64,000 nt of DNA from Bradyrhizobium lablabi (GCF_018131005.1 NZ_JAFCJK010000011.1:62001-126000); one strand, 5' to 3'; positions 25,900 to 34,253 are shown, counted from the first letter of the stretch. A program made the numbers and translations. The notes: a model not told the origin generated them from the letters alone.

Positions 25900-26931
25900 T
25901 CAGGCCTGGGTCGCGCGGATCATGTCGACGACGGCCTTCGCCTCGGGCCGCGTCTTGATGAAATTGTCGGTCTGCGGCAGCACGCGCTTGCGGAACGCCT
26001 CCTTGTCGCATTCGACGACCGTGACGCCCTTCTCCGCCAGCGTCGTCAGCGCCTCTTTCTCCACCGCAAGCCCATGGGCGCGAGTGTCGGCTGCGGCCTT
26101 CTTCGCGGCATCGAGGAATCCCTCGCGCAGCTTCGGGTCCATGCGGTTGAAGGTCGTATCGCTGAAATAGATCGCGAGCGGCGAGAAGATGTGCTGCGTC
26201 AGCGCATAGTGCTTCGAAGTCTCGTAGAACTTGCTGGCAAGGATCGTCGGCGGATCGTGCTCCAGCCCGTCGAGCACGCCGGCCTGCAGCGCCGTGTAGA
26301 TCTCGCCGAATGCCAGCGGCGTTGCCGCCGCGCCCATCAAGCGAAGGCACTCCGTGATGATCGGATTGGGCAAGGTGCGGATCTTCAGCCCGGCGAGATC
26401 CTCTGGCGTCTTCACCGGCTTCTTCGCCAGTACGCTGCGCGCGCCGAAATTGTAAGCCCAGGCGATGATGCGGATATTGGCGCCCTTGTGCAGGGCGTCC
26501 TCGATCGGCTTCGCCGCGCCGGCGTCGAATGCCTTGGTCTGCTGCTGGTAGCTCGTGAAGAGATAGCCGAGGTCGAACGTGCCGACCAGCGGCACGAGAT
26601 TGGCCGAGATCGACGAGCCCGACACCATCAGGTCGATCACGCCGAGCTTCACCGAGTTGATGACGTCGATTTCCTGGCCGAGCTGGTTGTCGGGGAAGAA
26701 AGTGACGTCCACCTGCTCGCCGAGCCCGTTCGCCTTCAGGCTCTTGACCAGGTTGTCGTAGTAGACGCGGCCGTTGGCGTATTTGGGATCGTTGGGGAGC
26801 GACGACGAGCACCGCATCTTCATGGTCGCGGCCTGCGCGTTCCCGATGATCGCGGGCGTCGCGACGAGCCACGTGGTGGCGGCGACAGACGACTGCAAGA
26901 CCACACGGCGGCTAACGCGCTTCGACGTCAT
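25900..26931 (-). CDS. TRAP transporter substrate-binding protein (DctP family)
   Basis: 343 aa periplasmic receptor. Signal peptide MTSKRVSRRVVLQSSVAATTWLVATPAIIGNAQA carries a twin arginine. The mature protein shows DctP features: VINSVKLGVIDLMVSG, the PEDLAGLKIRTLPNPIITECLRLMGAAATPLAFGEIYTALQAGVLDGLE block (with the ligand-carboxylate-binding Arg in LKIRTLPNP) and the ALTQHIFSPLAIYF strand. Start at 26929-26931 with GGAGGAG. First gene of the dctP-dctQM pair; the hydroxyacid dehydrogenase follows. Confidence 0.93.
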   Translation of the reverse strand: MTSKRVSRRVVLQSSVAATTWLVATPAIIGNAQAATMKMRCSSSLPNDPKYANGRVYYDNLVKSLKANGLGEQVDVTFFPDNQLGQEIDVINSVKLGVIDLMVSGSSISANLVPLVGTFDLGYLFTSYQQQTKAFDAGAAKPIEDALHKGANIRIIAWAYNFGARSVLAKKPVKTPEDLAGLKIRTLPNPIITECLRLMGAAATPLAFGEIYTALQAGVLDGLEHDPPTILASKFYETSKHYALTQHIFSPLAIYFSDTTFNRMDPKLREGFLDAAKKAAADTRAHGLAVEKEALTTLAEKGVTVVECDKEAFRKRVLPQTDNFIKTRPEAKAVVDMIRATQA

Positions 26932-27125
26932 GATGCTCCTCCCCGGGAACAGTCTGTTGTTGTCCGCCACTGCGTCGTGACGTTGCAGCTTACTTGTCAT
27001 GATCTATGACAAAGCCAGTCCGGTTGTGCAAGTGCGCGCCTGCACCAGCACGAGCATCAAAGGAGCAGGGCGTCGCGCCGTTCCCTGCACCTCGTTGCGA
27101 GCGAACGGACGCGCCGTCCCAACCC

Positions 27126-27168
27126 GTCATTGCTTGCCACCGGGTCGCGCGAATGCGCGCCCGATGAC
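27126..27168. repeat. Short palindromic element
   Basis: Bounded by GTCAT and ATGAC with an internal imperfect palindrome around GCGCGAATGCGCGC. This end pattern recurs in the 60.5-kb element of this window. Confidence 0.45.
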
Positions 27169-27339
27169 AGGCTCCGCGACGCATTCCATCGCGCGGCGAA
27201 CGCGGAACGATGGATTGCTTCGTCCCTTCAGCGCAAAGTTGTTTTGCAATTTTGTCGCGAGCTGGTCGCAATCTCGGGGATGGGTTCGAGTCCAATTGTC
27301 AGACAGCGGTGCGGATATGAGACCGCGATCTCGCAACGT

Positions 27340-27520
27340 GATTCGCCCGAGCTTTGAGTATCGTTTCGCGCCCTCTCATCAAGGAGGGCCCAGGGAAAGC
27401 CGGGTGCCGATTGCACCCATGGGCCCCGTGCAACAAAAGCACGGGGGGGCCGTTCCCCACGTTTTGGGGCGGGAACAAGGTATCGCCTGCGAAGTGCCGC
27501 CCGGATACCCTGATTCGTCC
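27340..27520 (+). repeat. Probable dispersed Bradyrhizobium intergenic element
   Basis: Contains TTTCGCGCCCTCTCATCAAG, then GAGGGCCCAGGGAAAGCCGGG, a conserved block that, when translated, gives the spurious EGPGKAGCRLHPWAPC peptide that I recall as repeatedly over-annotated in Bradyrhizobium and Rhodopseudomonas genomes. I read it as non-coding repeated DNA of unknown function. Boundaries are approximate. Confidence 0.5.
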
Positions 27521-27540
27521 CGCGTGCTACATTCGGCCGG

Positions 27541-27801
27541 ATGACAAACACCACGCCTAAGATGATCCTGCCAGCGCTGCTCGTGCTCGCGATGATGACC
27601 GACGCAGCCTCGGCACAGCAACGCACGTTCTACGACGCGAGCGGCAAGGTCGTCGGCCGGTCCGCGACCGACAGCCAAGGCACGGTGACGACCTACGACA
27701 GCCGTGGCAACGTCATCAGCCGCGAGACGACGACCGGCAATCAGATGACCATCTACGATGCGCGCGGTCGCAATGTCGGACGGTCCACCACGAACCGCTA
27801 A
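27541..27801 (+). CDS. Small secreted protein with three YDxxG repeats
   Basis: 86 aa. Signal peptide MTNTTPKMILPALLVLAMMTDAASA, cleavage before QQRTFYDAS. The mature 61 residues consist of three repeats of about 19-20 residues: FYDASGKVVGRSATDSQG, TYDSRGNVISRETTTGNQ, IYDARGRNVGRSTTNR. The YDxxGxxxxR pattern resembles RHS/YD-type beta-hairpin repeats, seen here in a minimal secreted form. No catalytic residues. No operon partner. Function unknown; possibly an envelope or matrix protein. Confidence 0.72.
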   Translation: MTNTTPKMILPALLVLAMMTDAASAQQRTFYDASGKVVGRSATDSQGTVTTYDSRGNVISRETTTGNQMTIYDARGRNVGRSTTNR

Positions 27802-28219
27802 ACAAGCTGTCATGTTGCCGTTGCAGACTGAGCACCCGTCGCCCGCCATTGTCCGCGACGTTGGACCGGCAATCCCGCTTGGATCGGCGTTGATGACGGT
27901 CGGCGCGATGGTTTGTCAAGACTAGGCCGTTCTGACCTAAACTAGACGGATCGCCGTAAAGTTTTTCAAAATCCGGACAGCGGTTGACCTCGGTTAACCG
28001 GCAATCGGAATTTGAGGATATCTGCCCCAAGAAAATCCGTGGTTGCAGTTACAGGGGGAAGCAACACGGCTGCCTAAGCAGAATTGCGCAGCTTGACAAT
28101 AGACCGCCCTCTGCACTCGGCGGAAAGAAGTCCGGGTTTGACCCATTGAGAAACAAGCGCCCGCCGCGGCTTACAACAGACCCGGTGCCTTGTTGGGCGA
28201 GCAGAACGCCCCCCGGCCC
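27802..28219. other. 418-bp gene-free region
   Basis: No supported gene. GC content is lower than the flanks and there are no obvious tandem or large inverted repeats beyond an 8-bp GGTTAACC palindrome near 27994. It separates the YD-repeat protein from the convergent ABC_sub_bind gene at the start of a decayed accessory stretch. Confidence 0.6.
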
Positions 28220-29206
28220 TCATTCGATCAGCGTGTCGGCTCGTACCAGCAACGAGTTAGGGATGGTCAGGCCGAGCGCCTTCACAACAGGAAGGTTTAT
28301 CACCATCTCCAGCTTGGTTGGAAACTCCACCGGTAGGTTGGCCGGCGGGACCCCGTGCAGGATTTTATCGACGAAATAGGCGGCGCGGGTAAAGCACGCG
28401 CGAAGGTCTACTCCATAACTGATCAACCCACCGCTTTCCACATGCTGGCGGTATCCGTAGATCGCTGGGATCCGGGCCGCCGCTATCAACGCAGCAATTC
28501 TTTTTCGCTCGCTTAGTAACATCGAGGTTTGCAATACGATGATCACGTCAATCCGCTGGCTGACCAGCGACTGTACAGCGTTGTCGAGATCGCCCGGCGT
28601 GTCGGCTTCCGCCGCGACTACTATAATCCCCATCTTCTGGCCGGCATCCCTTAGCTCCTGCAACTGAGGTGGCGCCTTCGGATCAACCAAGTTGGCTAGC
28701 ACACCGATGCTGCCGGCGCTGGGCAAGAATTCCCGCGCGAACTCCAACTGCTTGGCCGGCAGTCCCGGTACATACGGCGATATCCCCGTGACGTTGCCTC
28801 CCGGTCGCGCCTCGCTTGCTATCAGTCCCAGATGCACGGCATCGCCGAGGGCTGGCGCGACAATCGGGATTGTCGCGGTCGCTTTTCTTGCCGCAACAGC
28901 AGGGCCACTACCAGGGGCAACGATAACGCTGGGGTTGAGACGGACTAGCTCGTCCGCAAGCATGGGGAGGCGCTCCACGTACCCGTCCGCGAACCGATGC
29001 GTGAAATCGAATTGTTTTCCCTCGACGTAGCCGAAATCGCGCATTCCTTCCAGGAAGGCTTCGACGAAAGTCCAGGAAGCAGTCCGCCCACCCCCTGAAA
29101 CCCATCCGACAAGTGGTCGTGTCGTGCGCGGAGCCTGGCCAACCGAGGAATGCGGCCACGCCGTCGCTGCACAACAGAGAAGGGTAATGAATTCGCGCCG
29201 CCTCAT
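28220..29206 (-). CDS. ABC transporter substrate-binding protein (ABC_sub_bind family)
   Basis: 328 aa. Starts MRRREFITLLCCAATAWPHSSVGQA, the twin-arginine-like RRREFI leader typical of this large rhizobial paralogue family. The mature part has the periplasmic-binding-protein type I-like fold: VGWVSGGG, LEGMRDFGYVEGKQFDFTHRFADG, IPIVAPALGDAVHLGLIASEARPGGNVTGIS. Such receptors are often orphans, as here: no permease or ATPase gene is adjacent. Start at 29204-29206 preceded by AGGGAGAG; an in-frame extension to 29323 is not needed. Ligand unknown. Confidence 0.88.
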   Translation of the reverse strand: MRRREFITLLCCAATAWPHSSVGQAPRTTRPLVGWVSGGGRTASWTFVEAFLEGMRDFGYVEGKQFDFTHRFADGYVERLPMLADELVRLNPSVIVAPGSGPAVAARKATATIPIVAPALGDAVHLGLIASEARPGGNVTGISPYVPGLPAKQLEFAREFLPSAGSIGVLANLVDPKAPPQLQELRDAGQKMGIIVVAAEADTPGDLDNAVQSLVSQRIDVIIVLQTSMLLSERKRIAALIAAARIPAIYGYRQHVESGGLISYGVDLRACFTRAAYFVDKILHGVPPANLPVEFPTKLEMVINLPVVKALGLTIPNSLLVRADTLIE

Positions 29207-29436
29207 GGAACTCTCCCTGGCGAATGCTAAATTCAATTTTATGATGCTACCATCGGTGGAAGCAGCTCTGCGTGCGACAAAAAGGAACACTTCGCCAAGG
29301 GCAAGAGGCGCTGCAGCGACCAAATTCGCGACAACGCAGCGAAATGACGTTGTGTGCCAAAGACATCTCTATTGGTCCGCTATGCCGCCAAAGCGGAAGC
29401 GAGCTATCCTGCGGCGACGCTGCAGGAGCCAACGCG

Positions 29437-29710
29437 ATGTCTGAGCCGGTTGCCGTTGATCGTCCGCCCGTCGCCAAAGTGGTTCCGACTGTCAGTGCGT
29501 CTGCACTGGCGCTGCACCTCGATTGCAGCCGGACCTACATCGGCAAGCTCGAAGCGGAAGGCGTCTTCCAGCGGCAAGGTGACGGCTTCCCCCTCGACCA
29601 GAGCCGCGTTGCCTATCTGCGATGTTTGCGCCGTGAGAGGCGGCAGTCGCCGCGCGCAGAGGCCGACGCCGACCACGTTGCAGCGAAGGCAGCGCTCTTG
29701 CGCATCCAGA
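29437..29710 (+). pseudogene. Truncated phage-type DNA-binding protein (terminase small subunit/Nu1-like N-terminus)
   Basis: Begins ATG with AGGAG upstream and encodes about 90 residues: VPTVSASALALHLDCSRTYIGKLEAEGVF, QRQGDGFPLDQSRVAYLRCLRRERRQSPRAEADADHV. This is the winged-HTH N-terminus of a phage packaging-type protein common in Bradyrhizobium prophages. Homology stops abruptly at AKAALLRI (about 29706). The frame continues to 29826 only because it crosses, in antisense, an integrase fragment. The C-terminal half is missing, so it is read as a prophage remnant. Confidence 0.6.
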
Positions 29711-30108
29711 CTCAGCACCCACTCGCGCGCATGCTCCTTGGGCAACTTCGGGAGATTGAAGCAGGGACGGCAGGTTTCCTGCACATAGTCCCGCACTGCC
29801 TCCGCCGCCCAGGTGTACAGGCCTGATACCGCGCGGCGCATATGGCGGGCATTGCTGGCCGAGGGTTTGCCGAACTTGCCGTCGATGAGCTCCGCAATGT
29901 CCTGCCGCGTCACGTCGCTACCGATCATCCTGCCAAGCTTCGGTTTGACGAAGCGCCGCAGATGGGAGGCGGTGTTCATCCAGCTCTCGATCCGGGGCTG
30001 ATTTGCAATTCGGAAACAGAAATATTTTTCCCAAGGGGGCTGGACAGGTTTTGGCTGAGTTGCCCGACGCATTGCCTTGCCGGTTTCCGAGGCCTTCTGG
30101 ACCGTCAT
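29709..30108 (-). pseudogene. Tyrosine integrase fragment (core-binding domain only)
   Basis: About 100 recognisable residues of the SAM-like core-binding domain of a phage-type tyrosine recombinase: HLRRFVKPKLGRMIGSDVTRQDIAELIDGKFGKPSASNARHMRRAVSGLYTWAAEAV. The catalytic domain (R, HxxR, Y) is completely absent: the frame runs instead into the antisense of the Nu1-like fragment at about 29709. The N-terminal arm-binding domain is also missing or degenerate. It is a relic of a mobile element; no tRNA attachment site was found nearby. Confidence 0.65.
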
Positions 30109-30118
30109 CGCGACCGAA

Positions 30119-32212
30119 CTACTTGGTTCGCGCCACCGTGGTGCCGTCCCAATCCTCACCGGTGGGGTTTGCAAGCTGATATTTGCAGCGCTCGATCATA
30201 AGCGTTGACGCGGCGTCTTCGCCACGAAGTTCCAATGTCTTCTCGAACGCGCCGATCGCGGCGGTGAAATCACCGGCGCGCCACGCGGCGAGGCCGGCTT
30301 CGTAGGACGTAACCCAGTTGGCCGGCGGCGCATGCTGGTCGGCCATCCCGAGCAGCTCATAGACTTGCAGACCGCCGGCGCGGCCGTAGACCGCAAGCCG
30401 GTCGAGTTCTCGGACGACAACCCAATCGCCGGCAAGACGCCGCGTCTCCGGACCGATGATGATGGTCGATCCGTAGATCTTGTTGATGCCTTCGAGGCGG
30501 CTTGCGATGTTCACGGCATCACCGATCACGGTGTAGTTCAGCCGCACCTCGGAACCGATATTGCCGACCAGCATGTCGCCGGAATTGATGCCGATCCGAA
30601 TCCTGAGCGGCATGCCCCTGTCGTCGGTCAGGCTGGCCTCCGCAACCGCGCGCTGGCAGGCGAGCGCGGCGCGGCAGCAATCGACGGCGTGATCGGAATT
30701 GGCCGATGGCGCGCCCCAGAACGCCATCACGGCGTCGCCGATGAACTTGTCGATGGTGCCGCCCTCCTTCTGGATCTCACCGGAGACGAGGTCGAAATAG
30801 CGCGACAGCAGCGGGATGATCCGATCGCCGAGCCGCTCCGACAGGCTGGTGAAGCCGGCGAGGTCGATGAACATCACGCTCATCGGCCGCACCGCGCCGC
30901 CGAGCCGCGCTCCGTTGCCATCCATGACGAGCCGCCTGACGAGATCGGCCGGGATATATTTGCCGAATGCAGAAAGCCCGTGCGCCATATCGCCGATCGC
31001 GCTCGACAGATTTCCGATCTCGGCCAGGCGAGACGGGTGCCGCTCGACCTTGTCGAGGTCGAAACGCTCGACATGTTTGATCTCGCCAACCACCTTGATC
31101 AGGGGCGCGGCGATCAGGCGTTGCGCGAGCCAGGCCGACAGCAGCCCGGCCGCGACAATCAGCAGCGCGAGCCCGATCAGGAGGTTGCGGATCGTAGTCT
31201 GCACCGGCCCGAGGAATACGGATTCCGGCACCACAGTCACCAGTGACCAGCCGGGGAACGAGATCGGCGTCAGCACCGCCTCGTAGGCCTGGCCGTCCCG
31301 CCTCACCTGGGAACGGAAGACTTCGCCTTCGCCGGGATTATAGGCCTCGCCGGCCCGTTGCATCGCGGTGACCGCAATGGGAAGCAGCGGATGATTGGTC
31401 TTGAGCGCATTCAGTTCGTCGGCATCCGGGTCCGGCGTCGCGATCACGCCGCCGTCGCGATCGAGTAGAAAGGCTCCGGCGGATTTGCCGACCGTGAGCT
31501 GCGACAGGAAGTTCGAGACGCGGGTCAGTTCGATGATAATGGCGAGCACGCCGGCGCGCTTGCCGTCGACGTCGATCGGCACGGCCAATGCGGCGGCCAG
31601 CCGTTCGCCGCGCGGATGGGTGGTCAGCGTCGACCAATGCTCGTCATCGGCCGCGATCGCGTCACGAAACCACTGCTGGTCGGTGACGAGGTATTTGCTG
31701 TCCTCGACCTTGGTGTCCCTCAGCTTGATGTCGTTGCCGGCATAGTCGTACTGGTCGATGCGCAGCCTGCGGTCGGGCATCGTCATCGTGAGCATCTCGA
31801 CGCCGGATTCGCCAAGCTTGTGGCCGGCAAAGAACGAGCCGTCCGGCCGCCCGAACGCGACCCAGGAAATGGTTGGTTGCGACTGCAACTGCGACAGGAA
31901 CACGGATTCACGCTTCCGGACGTCGTCCGCGTCCAGCACTTTCTCGGTCAGCAGGGTCCGCACCGCCGTCATAGACGAGCGCGCTTCGGTCGTGATCGAC
32001 TGCAGCTCGTCGCTGACGGCGGAGACGATCTGGTCATTGATCGTGTTGGCGAGCATGCGGCTCACCTGCTGCGCGGTACGCCACCACAGCAGATGCACGC
32101 CGACGGCGCTGACCACGATCGAGGTCAGCACCAGGGCGGAGATGGCGCTGCGAATGCCGATGCGCACGGATTTAAGTCCAGATTGGCCGTTGCTGCCCGT
32201 ATTATGGACCAT
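30119..32212 (-). CDS. Membrane-bound class III adenylate/guanylate cyclase with dCache sensor and HAMP
   Basis: 697 aa. Transmembrane helix at about 22-46; periplasmic dCache-type sensor to about residue 340; second helix (LLIGLALLIVAAGLLSAWLA); HAMP at about 365-420; class III cyclase domain at about 440-625; short C-terminal tail with helical repeat. All catalytic residues are visible: metal Asp in VMFIDLAGFTSLSERLG, substrate Lys and second metal Asp in TIDKFIGDAVMAFWG, and the NYTVIGDAVNIASRLEGINK block with transition-state Asn/Arg. The Lys/Asp pair favours ATP, so cAMP is the likely product in response to a periplasmic ligand. It is divergent from ccdA. Confidence 0.93.
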   Translation of the reverse strand: MVHNTGSNGQSGLKSVRIGIRSAISALVLTSIVVSAVGVHLLWWRTAQQVSRMLANTINDQIVSAVSDELQSITTEARSSMTAVRTLLTEKVLDADDVRKRESVFLSQLQSQPTISWVAFGRPDGSFFAGHKLGESGVEMLTMTMPDRRLRIDQYDYAGNDIKLRDTKVEDSKYLVTDQQWFRDAIAADDEHWSTLTTHPRGERLAAALAVPIDVDGKRAGVLAIIIELTRVSNFLSQLTVGKSAGAFLLDRDGGVIATPDPDADELNALKTNHPLLPIAVTAMQRAGEAYNPGEGEVFRSQVRRDGQAYEAVLTPISFPGWSLVTVVPESVFLGPVQTTIRNLLIGLALLIVAAGLLSAWLAQRLIAAPLIKVVGEIKHVERFDLDKVERHPSRLAEIGNLSSAIGDMAHGLSAFGKYIPADLVRRLVMDGNGARLGGAVRPMSVMFIDLAGFTSLSERLGDRIIPLLSRYFDLVSGEIQKEGGTIDKFIGDAVMAFWGAPSANSDHAVDCCRAALACQRAVAEASLTDDRGMPLRIRIGINSGDMLVGNIGSEVRLNYTVIGDAVNIASRLEGINKIYGSTIIIGPETRRLAGDWVVVRELDRLAVYGRAGGLQVYELLGMADQHAPPANWVTSYEAGLAAWRAGDFTAAIGAFEKTLELRGEDAASTLMIERCKYQLANPTGEDWDGTTVARTK

Positions 32213-32371
32213 ATCGGTGACTGTTTCGCCAGCGACTGGCTGGACCGGCGCCGCCAGGTGCCGACACGGGCCTGTGACGATAGTTGAAGTGGCAGGTGAC
32301 GAAAGTTCTGGATTGTTTGCGGCGTAGACGCCAAGACAGGACCAACCACCCCGCTCCTCGAAGGTTTACTG

Positions 32372-33103
32372 ATGCACGACGTCTCCATTCCCGCGGCCAT
32401 GATTGCAGGTCTCGTCAGTTTCCTGTCGCCCTGCGTCCTGCCGCTGGTGCCCCCTTACCTGATCTATCTGACCGGCACGACCATCGAGCAGGTCAACCAG
32501 GGCGGGACGACGCAAGCCTCCAAGCGCGCGGTGATGACGGCAGCGCTGATGTTCGTGCTCGGTTTCTCAACCGTGTTCGTCGCGCTCGGCGCCAGCGCGT
32601 CCTTTGTCGGCGGGCTGGTGCGCGCCTGGTCGAGCGAGCTCGCGATCCTTGCCGGCATCATTATCATCATCATGGGCCTGCACTTCCTCGGTGTGACCCG
32701 GATCGGTCTCCTGATGCGCGAGGGACGTCTGACCGCGCCCAAGCCGGTCGGCCTGTGGGGTGCCTATGTCATGGGTCTCGCCTTCGCGTTCGGCTGGACG
32801 CCCTGCATCGGCCCGATCCTCGCCGCGATCCTCTCGATCGCGGCGGCGGAAGCGACCATGACCAAGGGCGCGGGCCTGCTTGCGGTCTATTCCGCCGGTC
32901 TCGGCATCCCCTTCCTGCTCGCGGCCTTCATGGTCAAGCAGTTCTCCTCGCTGTTTGGCCGGATGAAACGCCATCTCGACGGCGTCGAGCGTGTGATGGG
33001 CGTGCTGATGGTGATCACTGGAATCGGCTTCCTGACCGGCGCCGTGTCCAGCGTCAGCGTCTGGCTGCTGGAAACCTTCCCGGCACTGCAAAATATCGGC
33101 TAG
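32372..33103 (+). CDS. ccdA: CcdA-type thiol-disulfide electron transporter
   Basis: 243 aa, six transmembrane helices. It carries the two family cysteines: Cys21 in FLSPCVLPLVPPY and Cys145 in FGWTPCIGPIL. CcdA (DsbD core family) passes electrons from cytoplasmic thioredoxin to periplasmic thiol proteins, usually for cytochrome c maturation. There are no ccm or resA-like genes beside it. The next genes on the strand are doxX and a Cys-rich secreted precursor, so a link to reduction of periplasmic cysteines or copper handling is possible but is inference from position. Confidence 0.9.
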   Translation: MHDVSIPAAMIAGLVSFLSPCVLPLVPPYLIYLTGTTIEQVNQGGTTQASKRAVMTAALMFVLGFSTVFVALGASASFVGGLVRAWSSELAILAGIIIIIMGLHFLGVTRIGLLMREGRLTAPKPVGLWGAYVMGLAFAFGWTPCIGPILAAILSIAAAEATMTKGAGLLAVYSAGLGIPFLLAAFMVKQFSSLFGRMKRHLDGVERVMGVLMVITGIGFLTGAVSSVSVWLLETFPALQNIG

Positions 33104-33108
33104 CGCCC

Positions 33109-33134
33109 GTAACAAGCGGGTCAATCGCGGCGAA
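33109..33134 (+). promoter_or_regulatory. ECF-sigma-like promoter upstream of doxX
   Basis: GTAACA (33109-33114), 16-bp spacer, CGAA (33131-33134), about 100 bp before the doxX start. The same arrangement, GTAACC-N16-CGTA, precedes the Cys-rich precursor gene at 33886. An AAC-containing -35 with a CG-rich -10 at this spacing is the general ECF sigma pattern. Confidence 0.55.
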
Positions 33135-33236
33135 ACTGCCAGGAGGCGGCCTTAGGCACCTGGCTGGCCCCTGCGATGCGCGTTCGATTTGAACGCCGGC
33201 GTCGTCGCGTGATGATTTTATCTGAGAGGGTTTGCC

Positions 33237-33701
33237 ATGAAGCGCTTCGTCGACCTGCTGATTTTGCTGCCGGCACGCATCGCGTCATATTTTTCCTGGG
33301 CCGGGCCGCTGATCATGCGCGTCGTCGTCGGCTACACTTTCGTGCTGTCCGGTTGGGGCAAGCTCAACAATCTCGCGCTGGTCACCGAGAACTTCGTCGG
33401 CTGGGGCATTCCGTTTCCGAAGCTCCTCACCCCCTTTGTGTCCGGAGTCGAATTCTTCGGCGGGGCGATGCTGATCCTCGGCCTGTTCACCCGCATCCCC
33501 GCCGCGATGCTGGCGGTGGTGATGATTGTCGCGATCAAGGCGGCGAAATGGGGCGACGTCGATTCGCTGGAGACGCTGCTCGGATTCGAGGAAGCGACCT
33601 ATTTCGCCGCCTTCACGTGGCTTGCGATCGCAGGCCCCGGCGCCGCTTCGCTGGATCGTCTGCTGGTCAGCGCATCAGGCCATTCGCAGAAGTCGACGTG
33701 A
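33237..33701 (+). CDS. DoxX family membrane protein
   Basis: 154 aa, four predicted transmembrane helices. DoxX signatures: LIMRVVVGYTFVLSGWGKLNNL, WGIPFPKLLTPFVSGVEFFGGAMLILGLFTRIPAAMLAVVMIVAI. Start at 33237 with GAGAGGG. DoxX proteins are poorly defined and are linked to redox and sulfur chemistry or membrane quinones. In bufferin-type gene sets (precursor, DUF692, DUF2063) a DoxX gene is a frequent fourth member, which fits the next three genes here and the shared promoter box. Confidence 0.88.
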   Translation: MKRFVDLLILLPARIASYFSWAGPLIMRVVVGYTFVLSGWGKLNNLALVTENFVGWGIPFPKLLTPFVSGVEFFGGAMLILGLFTRIPAAMLAVVMIVAIKAAKWGDVDSLETLLGFEEATYFAAFTWLAIAGPGAASLDRLLVSASGHSQKST

Positions 33702-33885
33702 GGCGCTCGCTCACGTTTCCGTGACCGTAAGCCCGATGTCGGACGCGAGACTCATACCGGCACGCGCGGTCCACTGAGTGCTTGTGCGATGCAGCGAGCC
33801 GCTCGATGGCAAATTCGTCAAGGGCCGATCGCCTTGGAAGACCGGGGCCACCTTCAATTCGGTTCAAAAAAATCTGTCTGGTCAC

Positions 33886-33911
33886 GTAACCAACGCCGGT
33901 TGTACATCGTA
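33886..33911 (+). promoter_or_regulatory. ECF-sigma-like promoter upstream of bufA-like gene
   Basis: GTAACC (33886-33891), exactly 16 bp, then CGTA (33908-33911), 85 bp before the precursor start. This matches the box before doxX and agrees with the GTAACC-type promoter I recall for the Caulobacter SigF regulon, which contains bufferin operons. Confidence 0.6.
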
Positions 33912-33995
33912 GCTGTTGCGGGGTGCAGCCTTCGGGCGGAATCATCGTGGCTTGCGGGCGGCGCACCTTCAATGTCCTTCCACAGGAGAGAGCCG

Positions 33996-34253
33996 ATGAA
34001 GGTTACGACCAAATCCGGAGCCGCACTTGCCGCCGCCGCAGCCACCCTTTTCCTTGCTGGTGCCGCGGTGTCGACGCAATCCTACGCCGCGGGCGAAGGC
34101 AAATGCATCGGCGCCAACGCCTGCAAGGGGCAGAGCGCCTGTAAAGGCGGCAACCATGCCTGCAAGGGCCAGAACGCCTGCAAGGGTCAGGGCTTTTCGG
34201 CCATGACCAAGGACCAATGCACTGCCGCCAAGGGCAAATACGAGCCGGCCTAA
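33996..34253 (+). CDS. Bufferin-like RiPP precursor peptide (Cys-rich, secreted)
   Basis: 85 aa. Sec signal peptide at residues 1-31 (MKVTTKSGAALAAAAATLFL... ending in QSYA). The mature part holds six Cys at 37, 43, 49, 56, 62 and 75, the middle four in ACKG repeats (NACKGQSACKGGNHACKGQ). The tail AMTKDQCTAAKGKYEPA resembles other BufA precursors. Bufferins are ribosomal peptides whose Cys residues are turned by a DUF692 oxygenase into copper-binding heterocycles in the periplasm. Start at 33996 with AGGAGAG; any longer frame upstream is spurious. The modifying enzyme is the next gene. Copper as ligand is inferred from characterised relatives. Confidence 0.85.
   Translation: MKVTTKSGAALAAAAATLFLAGAAVSTQSYAAGEGKCIGANACKGQSACKGGNHACKGQNACKGQGFSAMTKDQCTAAKGKYEPA

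Larger units (their letters stand above)
26932..27540. other. 609-bp gene-free region with dispersed-repeat fragments
   Basis: No credible gene on either strand. It holds a GTCAT...ATGAC palindromic element (27126-27168), a segment resembling the TGGATTGCTTCGTC half of another dispersed repeat near 27208, and a longer Bradyrhizobium-type intergenic element at about 27340-27520. The dctP promoter must lie near 26940-27010 but is not obvious. Confidence 0.7.

Noticed and set aside
25889..26872. N-terminal extension of dctQM
   Set aside because: The extension is an out-of-frame reading of dctP on the same strand; a DctQ start fits at 25888.
26999..27544. 181-codon plus-strand frame upstream of the YD-repeat protein
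   Set aside because: It reads through dispersed repeats and the known over-annotated EGPGKAGC-type element.
27984..28379. 131-codon plus-strand frame before and over the ABC_sub_bind gene 3' end
   Set aside because: No signal, no family, overlaps a real gene antisense.
33789..33995. Upstream in-frame extension of the bufferin precursor
   Set aside because: It would hide the signal peptide internally and removes the strong AGGAGAG site before 33996; the ECF-like promoter also lies inside it.
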